Shown piece by piece: positions 5,960 through 9,315 of a stretch of 9,315 bases of DNA; the stretch's first letter is position 1; every line of letters begins with the position of its first letter. The stretch is taken from assembly GCA_943325425.2 (NCBI GenBank), contig CALPPJ020000034.1:1-9315 (forward strand). The letters are read 5' to 3'. The translations under genes and the position numbers were made by a program. A model generated the notes under the pieces. That model had not been told where the DNA came from, ran no database searches, and worked only from the letters and a program-made list of their open reading frames with translations. This stretch comes from Bifidobacterium breve. Its GTDB lineage: Bacteria > Actinomycetota > Acidimicrobiia > Acidimicrobiales > Ilumatobacteraceae.

Positions 5960-6991
5960 GTGCGACTGTCTGTTTTTGTTTACGAGCTTCCCGTTGATCG
6001 GATTGCACAAGTTCCCGCTGAACCACGTGATCACGCTCGATTATTAGTTGATCAAGGTCGTCGTGCTGGAGTCGCATCCATTGTCCACCGCCAGGTTTTT
6101 AACCTTCCTGAGTATTTGCAACCAGGTGATTTGCTCGTTGTCAACGACACCCGAGTCATTCCGGGACGACTACGCCTGAATCGAGCAAGTGGCGGAAACG
6201 TTGAGGTGCTACTTCTTGACCCATTGACCACCGATTCACGCCGTTGGTCGGCCCTCGTCAAACCTGGAGGGAAACTCAAGGATGGCGAAGTACTTCGGCA
6301 CCTAGACACGGGCAGTGAATGTATTTTTCACGGCCGTCTTAAAAGTGGTGACTCATTTGAAATTGAACTGTGTTTCAACGATGACGTGTTGAGTTTTCTC
6401 GACCGCATCGGAGAGATCCCATTACCCCCGTACATCACGACATCCCTTCCACTAACAGAGCGTTACCAAACGGTCTACTCAAGGCGGCCAGCCTCAGCCG
6501 CTGCGCCCACTGCGGGATTGCATTTCACCCCAGATCTATTGCAGACCCTGAGCGATCAAAAAATCGATTTTGCGCGGGTTGAGTTAGTTGTTGGACTTGA
6601 CACCTTCCAACCTATTCAGACCGACAATCCTCTTGACCACAAAATGCATACCGAGTACTACTCGGTCAGTCAAGAAGTTATGGCCAAAGTTCACGATGCC
6701 AAACGCGTGGTTGCCGTTGGCACTACGGCAGTTCGGGCACTTGAAAGCGCCGCATCTCGTCACGAATTATCTGGACGAACCAACCTATTCATACACCGTG
6801 GCTTCAATTGGCAGTGTGTTGATCTCATGATGACCAACTTCCACTTACCGAAGACGACTTTGTTGTTGATGATTGATGCTTTTGTCGGCGACCGTTGGCG
6901 CAACATCTACGCATCCGCGCTCGAAAATGGCTACCGTTTCTTGTCCCTAGGCGACACCATGTTGCTCAACCGTCACGCCGAAGAGAGTTAA
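5960..6991 (+). CDS. queA: S-adenosylmethionine:tRNA ribosyltransferase-isomerase QueA
   Basis: QueA transfers and rearranges the ribosyl group of S-adenosylmethionine onto preQ1 at tRNA position 34, giving epoxyqueuosine. The 343-residue product has the family start MRLSVFVYELPVDRIAQVPAEPRDHARLLV, NDTRVIPGRL (62-71), the signature YQTVYSRRPASAAAPTAGLHFT ending at about residue 190, VGLDTFQPI, HTEYYSVS, VVAVGTTAVRALES, and MMTNFHLPKTTLLLMIDAF around N293. The frame is open upstream to an ATG at 5855 inside ruvB, but that would add 35 unrelated residues; the GTG at 5960 gives the normal family N-terminus and lies 10 nt after the ruvB stop. No strong Shine-Dalgarno site is visible. The stop is 2 nt before tgt, which acts one step earlier in the same pathway. 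Confidence 0.96.
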   Translation: MRLSVFVYELPVDRIAQVPAEPRDHARLLVDQGRRAGVASIVHRQVFNLPEYLQPGDLLVVNDTRVIPGRLRLNRASGGNVEVLLLDPLTTDSRRWSALVKPGGKLKDGEVLRHLDTGSECIFHGRLKSGDSFEIELCFNDDVLSFLDRIGEIPLPPYITTSLPLTERYQTVYSRRPASAAAPTAGLHFTPDLLQTLSDQKIDFARVELVVGLDTFQPIQTDNPLDHKMHTEYYSVSQEVMAKVHDAKRVVAVGTTAVRALESAASRHELSGRTNLFIHRGFNWQCVDLMMTNFHLPKTTLLLMIDAFVGDRWRNIYASALENGYRFLSLGDTMLLNRHAEES

Positions 6992-6993
6992 AG

Positions 6994-8109
6994 ATGCATC
7001 CCGTCAAGCTAGATATCACTGCAACTGAAGGTGCAGCGCGAACCGGAGTTGCGACGACGGCCAAGGGTTCGTACCAGTTTCCGACGTTCATGCCAGTCGG
7101 TACCCGCGGAGCCATTAAGTATCTCAGCGCTGCTGACTATGAAAATCTCGGCGCGGAAATCGTTTTAGGAAACACCTATCACCTCATGTTGCGTCCTGGT
7201 GCCGAAACTGTCGCGCACTTTGGAGGACTCGCCAAGTTCGCCGGATGGCGCGGTCTGACCTTGACTGACTCCGGCGGGTTTCAAGTTTTCTCACTCAATC
7301 CAAAAGTTGATGACGACGGAGTCACTTTCAAATCAACCTATGACGGAAGTAGTCACCGCTTTACACCCGAGTCAGCAGTTGCAACTCAAGAGTTGCTCGG
7401 CGCCGATATTCAAATGGTGCTTGATGTGTGTGCGCCGTTGCCTTCGCCGCAGGCAGTGATACGACTAGCCCTGGAAAGAACATCAATGTGGGCCCAACGC
7501 GCCCATTCTGCACACCAACGAAACGATCAGGCTTTATTCGGCATCGTCCAAGGCGGAACCGACATCGCTATGCGGGCCGAAAGCGCGCAACGCACAGTGG
7601 CCATCACGACGGGCGATCGGTCTGGTTTTGACGGTTATGGCATCGGCGGTTTATCAGTCGGGGAAACCCGCGAAGAAATGATTCCCGCTTTGGCTTCGGC
7701 AATCGCACATTTACCCTCGGACCGCCCGCGGTATTTGATGGGCGTTGGCGATCCTGCTTCATTGATTGAAGCGGTTTGGCTAGGGGTCGACCAATTTGAC
7801 TGTGTTATGCAGACGCGTATTGGCCGCCATGGCACCGCCCTCACAAGTACCGGGAAACTACACATCAAAAATCAACGCCATGCACTGAGCGAAGACCCCA
7901 TTGATGCCGCGTGCTCATGCGATGTGTGCCAGCGACATAGCAGGGGATACCTGCGCCACCTCTTCCAGGTCAATGAGCCGACGGCCGCCCGTTTACTGAG
8001 TGTCCACAACATCGCGTTTACGCTCAATCTGATGAAGGACATGCGAGAGGCGATCAGCGAGGGCCGCCTGCACATTTTGCGCCAAGAAATTCTGGCTATT
8101 TGGGGTTAG
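6994..8109 (+). CDS. tgt: tRNA-guanine(34) transglycosylase Tgt
   Basis: Bacterial Tgt exchanges guanine-34 of GUN-anticodon tRNAs for preQ1, the substrate that QueA then modifies. The 371-residue product has the general acid/base D92 in LTDSGGFQVFSL, the preQ1-binding D144 in LDVCAPLPS, GIVQGG (Q186), GYGIGGLSVGE, and the nucleophile D269 in FDCVMQTRIGRHGT. The zinc site is complete: C307, C309 and C312 in CSCDVC, and H338 in LLSVHNIAF, each five residues on from the E. coli ligands. A small oddity is Q273 where the DCV-x-PTR motif normally has proline. ATG 6994 is chosen because GAGAG lies 6 nt upstream and the family N-terminus starts there; the frame's extension to 6895 runs inside queA. 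Confidence 0.96.
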   Translation: MHPVKLDITATEGAARTGVATTAKGSYQFPTFMPVGTRGAIKYLSAADYENLGAEIVLGNTYHLMLRPGAETVAHFGGLAKFAGWRGLTLTDSGGFQVFSLNPKVDDDGVTFKSTYDGSSHRFTPESAVATQELLGADIQMVLDVCAPLPSPQAVIRLALERTSMWAQRAHSAHQRNDQALFGIVQGGTDIAMRAESAQRTVAITTGDRSGFDGYGIGGLSVGETREEMIPALASAIAHLPSDRPRYLMGVGDPASLIEAVWLGVDQFDCVMQTRIGRHGTALTSTGKLHIKNQRHALSEDPIDAACSCDVCQRHSRGYLRHLFQVNEPTAARLLSVHNIAFTLNLMKDMREAISEGRLHILRQEILAIWG

Positions 8110-8129
8110 GTGTCTGAAAAGAGCCATTT

Positions 8130-8162
8130 TGGGCCACGGTGAGTCCCCAAATTGGTGGCCCA
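8130..8162. repeat. 8-bp inverted repeat in the tgt-yajC gap
   Basis: TGGGCCAC (8130-8137) and GTGGCCCA (8155-8162) are perfect reverse complements around a 17-nt loop that itself contains the small palindrome CCAAATTGG. It lies 20 nt after the tgt stop. No run of T follows on either strand, so it is not a classical intrinsic terminator; it may be an mRNA hairpin, a U-less terminator or a protein site. Confidence 0.5.
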
Positions 8163-8178
8163 CGGACTAGAGTTCTAC

Positions 8179-8192
8179 GGGTTATTCAACCC
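8179..8192 (+). other. Small hairpin ahead of the yajC ribosome-binding site
   Basis: GGGTT-ATTC-AACCC can form a 5-bp stem with a 4-nt loop, ending 8 nt before the AGGGA ribosome-binding site. An alternative pairing of CCCT (8190-8193) with AGGG (8201-8204) would hide that site. Such short stems are common by chance. Confidence 0.3.
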
Positions 8193-8200
8193 TCGATCCT

Positions 8201-8205
8201 AGGGA
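8201..8205 (+). promoter_or_regulatory. Ribosome-binding site of yajC
   Basis: AGGGA lies 5 nt before the ATG at 8211 and favours that start over an in-frame GTG at 8139, which would add 24 residues of unlikely sequence. Confidence 0.6.
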
Positions 8206-8210
8206 AATTC

Positions 8211-8591
8211 ATGTCTACTCCTCAGTCTTTATCCTCTCTGTTAGCCGCTGGTTCCGAAAACCAAAATAGTGGCGGAAGCTTCCTGGTGACCTTGCTCTTT
8301 ATGGGTGCCATCGGGGCAGCGATGTACTTCCTGATGATTCGCCCGCAACGTCGGCGCCTCAAAGAAACTCAAGAGCTTCAGCGAGCAATTGGCGAAGGTG
8401 ACGAAGTCATCACCAACGCCGGCATTTTCGGATTCGTTAACGCCATCGACGGAGACATTGTTTGGCTGGAGATCGCCGAGGGTACCGAAATTCGCGTCTC
8501 CCGTTCGTCGCTCTTGCGTCGTATCAATCCTGCCATTGAACCAGCCGGCGGCGAAGTCGCCGCTGATTCAACCGAACCCGACAGCGAGTGA
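8211..8591 (+). CDS. yajC: Preprotein translocase accessory subunit YajC
   Basis: YajC is a small single-span membrane protein that associates with SecDF and the SecYEG translocon. The 126-residue product has a short polar N-terminus, a hydrophobic segment FLVTLLFMGAIGAAMYFLMI (about 24-43) and then the family hallmark RPQRRRLKE on the cytoplasmic side. The soluble part follows as GEGDEVITNAGIFGFVNAIDGDIVWLEI with a later EIRVSRSSLLRRI, the usual YajC fold. The tail (about 108-126) is acidic and rich in Ala, Glu and Ser. It is set apart from tgt by 101 nt containing inverted repeats, so it may have its own promoter, though I could not define one. secD follows within 11 nt, as in most bacteria. 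Confidence 0.94.
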   Translation: MSTPQSLSSLLAAGSENQNSGGSFLVTLLFMGAIGAAMYFLMIRPQRRRLKETQELQRAIGEGDEVITNAGIFGFVNAIDGDIVWLEIAEGTEIRVSRSSLLRRINPAIEPAGGEVAADSTEPDSE

Positions 8592-8602
8592 CATCTGCTG
8601 TC

Positions 8603-9315
8603 ATGACTCGTCGTCTTGTTATTTCACTCGTCGGCCTCATCGTCGTCGTTCTCGGTTCGTTGGCCGGCAACCTCGTCGCCGACAATCAACCTGCTCTCGG
8701 TCTCGACTTGCAGGGCGGAATTTCTGTTACTCAAGAACCAGTCGGCGAATATGACTCGGTGAGCCTTGACCTCGCGGTAGAACGTATTCGCGATCGCGTT
8801 GACTCGCTTGGCGTTGCCGAACCCGAAATCATCCGTCAAGGTGATGCCATCGTCGTTAACCTCCCTGGCGTTGACAATCAAGATGAAGCTTTGCGCTTGG
8901 TTCAGGTAACTGGTGCGGTTCTGCTTCGCCCAGTTCTGTTAGCCGCTCCGAATACACCAGTCGATACTTCAAGTACAACTGTTGCTGATGGATCTTCAAC
9001 GACCCTTGCTGATGGTGTTACAACGACTACTTCAACGTCAGACTCAACATCAAGTTCAACGACACTGCCAGCGGCAACGACATCACTCGCAGTGACAACA
9101 ACTGCACCTGGTGGACCGTCGCGCACCTTCCCGCAAGCCGCGACATCAGTTCCTCCTGATGGCTCAACAACCGTGCCAGCCACAACCGTGGTGACTACAG
9201 ATTCTTCATCGTCGCTTCCGTCGGGAACCGACATTCCACTTGGTTCTGAGAACCCCAGTGGTACCGATGTCACCGACTCCACGACAGCACCTATGCAAAT
9301 GGGTGATCCAGCCGA
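8603..9315 (+). CDS. secD: Protein translocase subunit SecD, 3' end missing
   Basis: SecD, with SecF, uses the proton gradient to help pull exported proteins across the membrane. The frame is open to the window edge, giving 237 residues of a protein normally above 400. It begins with a transmembrane helix (about 5-22), then the family motif LGLDLQGGISV (32-42), then AVERIRDRVDSLGVAEPEIIRQGDAIVVNLPGV, the periplasmic P1 region, and the strand VLLRPVLL (106-113). From about residue 117 to at least 230 the sequence is low complexity, dominated by Ser, Thr, Pro, Asp and Gly; conserved SecD sequence has not resumed by the window end. The ATG at 8603 lacks a good ribosome-binding site; GTG 8588, overlapping the yajC stop as GTGA, is an in-frame alternative adding five residues. 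The rest of secD and probably secF lie downstream. Confidence 0.92.
   Translation, partial: MTRRLVISLVGLIVVVLGSLAGNLVADNQPALGLDLQGGISVTQEPVGEYDSVSLDLAVERIRDRVDSLGVAEPEIIRQGDAIVVNLPGVDNQDEALRLVQVTGAVLLRPVLLAAPNTPVDTSSTTVADGSSTTLADGVTTTTSTSDSTSSSTTLPAATTSLAVTTTAPGGPSRTFPQAATSVPPDGSTTVPATTVVTTDSSSSLPSGTDIPLGSENPSGTDVTDSTTAPMQMGDPA
8981..9028 (+). repeat. 24-bp imperfect tandem repeat inside secD
   Basis: Positions 8981-9004 and 9005-9028 encode VADGSSTT and LADGVTTT. About 18 of 24 bases agree, including the block TTGCTGATGG and the block CAACGAC. The unit is eight codons, so copy number can change without a frameshift. It lies at the start of the Ser/Thr-rich SecD insertion. Confidence 0.7.

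Noticed and set aside
6895..6993. Extension of the tgt frame upstream into queA
   Set aside because: It overlaps conserved queA coding sequence, and ATG 6994 has a ribosome-binding site and the normal Tgt N-terminus.
8139..8210. In-frame GTG giving YajC 24 more N-terminal residues
   Set aside because: The segment is Pro/Arg-rich and unlike YajC, it runs through the inverted repeat, and the ATG at 8211 has a well-spaced AGGGA.
1..9315. Mobile elements, CRISPR arrays, tRNA genes, phage or defence genes
   Set aside because: No transposase or integrase motifs, no regularly spaced repeats, no tRNA-like cloverleaf and no long non-coding stretch; the gaps are all about 105 nt or less.

Overview
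The window is an ordinary-looking, densely packed bacterial housekeeping segment with every gene on the + strand. It holds twelve protein genes, two of them cut by the window edges. The order pdxS-pdxT-yebC-(peroxiredoxin)-ruvC-ruvA-ruvB-queA-tgt-yajC-secD is built on the pdxST / yebC-ruvCAB / yajC-secD neighbourhood typical of Actinobacteria. GC content near 50% by eye, frequent GTG starts (pdxT, ruvB, queA), few strong Shine-Dalgarno sites and an actinobacterial-type SOS operator suggest a moderate-GC actinobacterium, perhaps Acidimicrobiia. That placement is inference from gene order and style, not from a marker phylogeny.

Layout. Positions 1-834 are the 3' part of a DUF3048 (YerB-like) gene. 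After a 105-nt gap come pdxS (940-1836) and pdxT (1864-2469), the two subunits of the glutamine-dependent pyridoxal 5'-phosphate synthase. yebC (2473-3219) follows 3 nt after pdxT, and a BCP-like peroxiredoxin (3216-3665) overlaps yebC by an ATGA. A 60-72-nt gap then carries the best regulatory signal in the window: a sigma70-like promoter, a near-consensus LexA box and a probable leaderless ATG for ruvC. ruvC, ruvA and ruvB (3738-5949) encode the Holliday-junction branch-migration and resolution machinery. queA (5960-6991) and tgt (6994-8109) follow almost without gaps and encode two steps of queuosine tRNA modification. A 101-nt gap with two inverted repeats precedes yajC (8211-8591). The window ends inside secD (8603-9315), whose periplasmic region carries a long Ser/Thr-rich insertion.

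How the genes fit together. There are four functional modules: vitamin B6 synthesis, translation and redox upkeep (YebC, peroxiredoxin), SOS-linked recombination repair with tRNA wobble modification, and Sec protein export. The internal signals suggest at least two transcription units: pdxS to the peroxiredoxin, and a ruvC-led unit that may be damage-inducible. I found no mobile element, CRISPR array, RNA gene or phage gene, and no wholly new system. The observations most worth checking are the LexA box with leaderless ruvC start, a 17-bp tandem duplication at the ruvC/ruvA junction that creates a 6-codon minicistron ending on the ruvA start, the SecD insertion with its internal 24-bp repeat, and the peroxiredoxin whose only second cysteine is its last residue.
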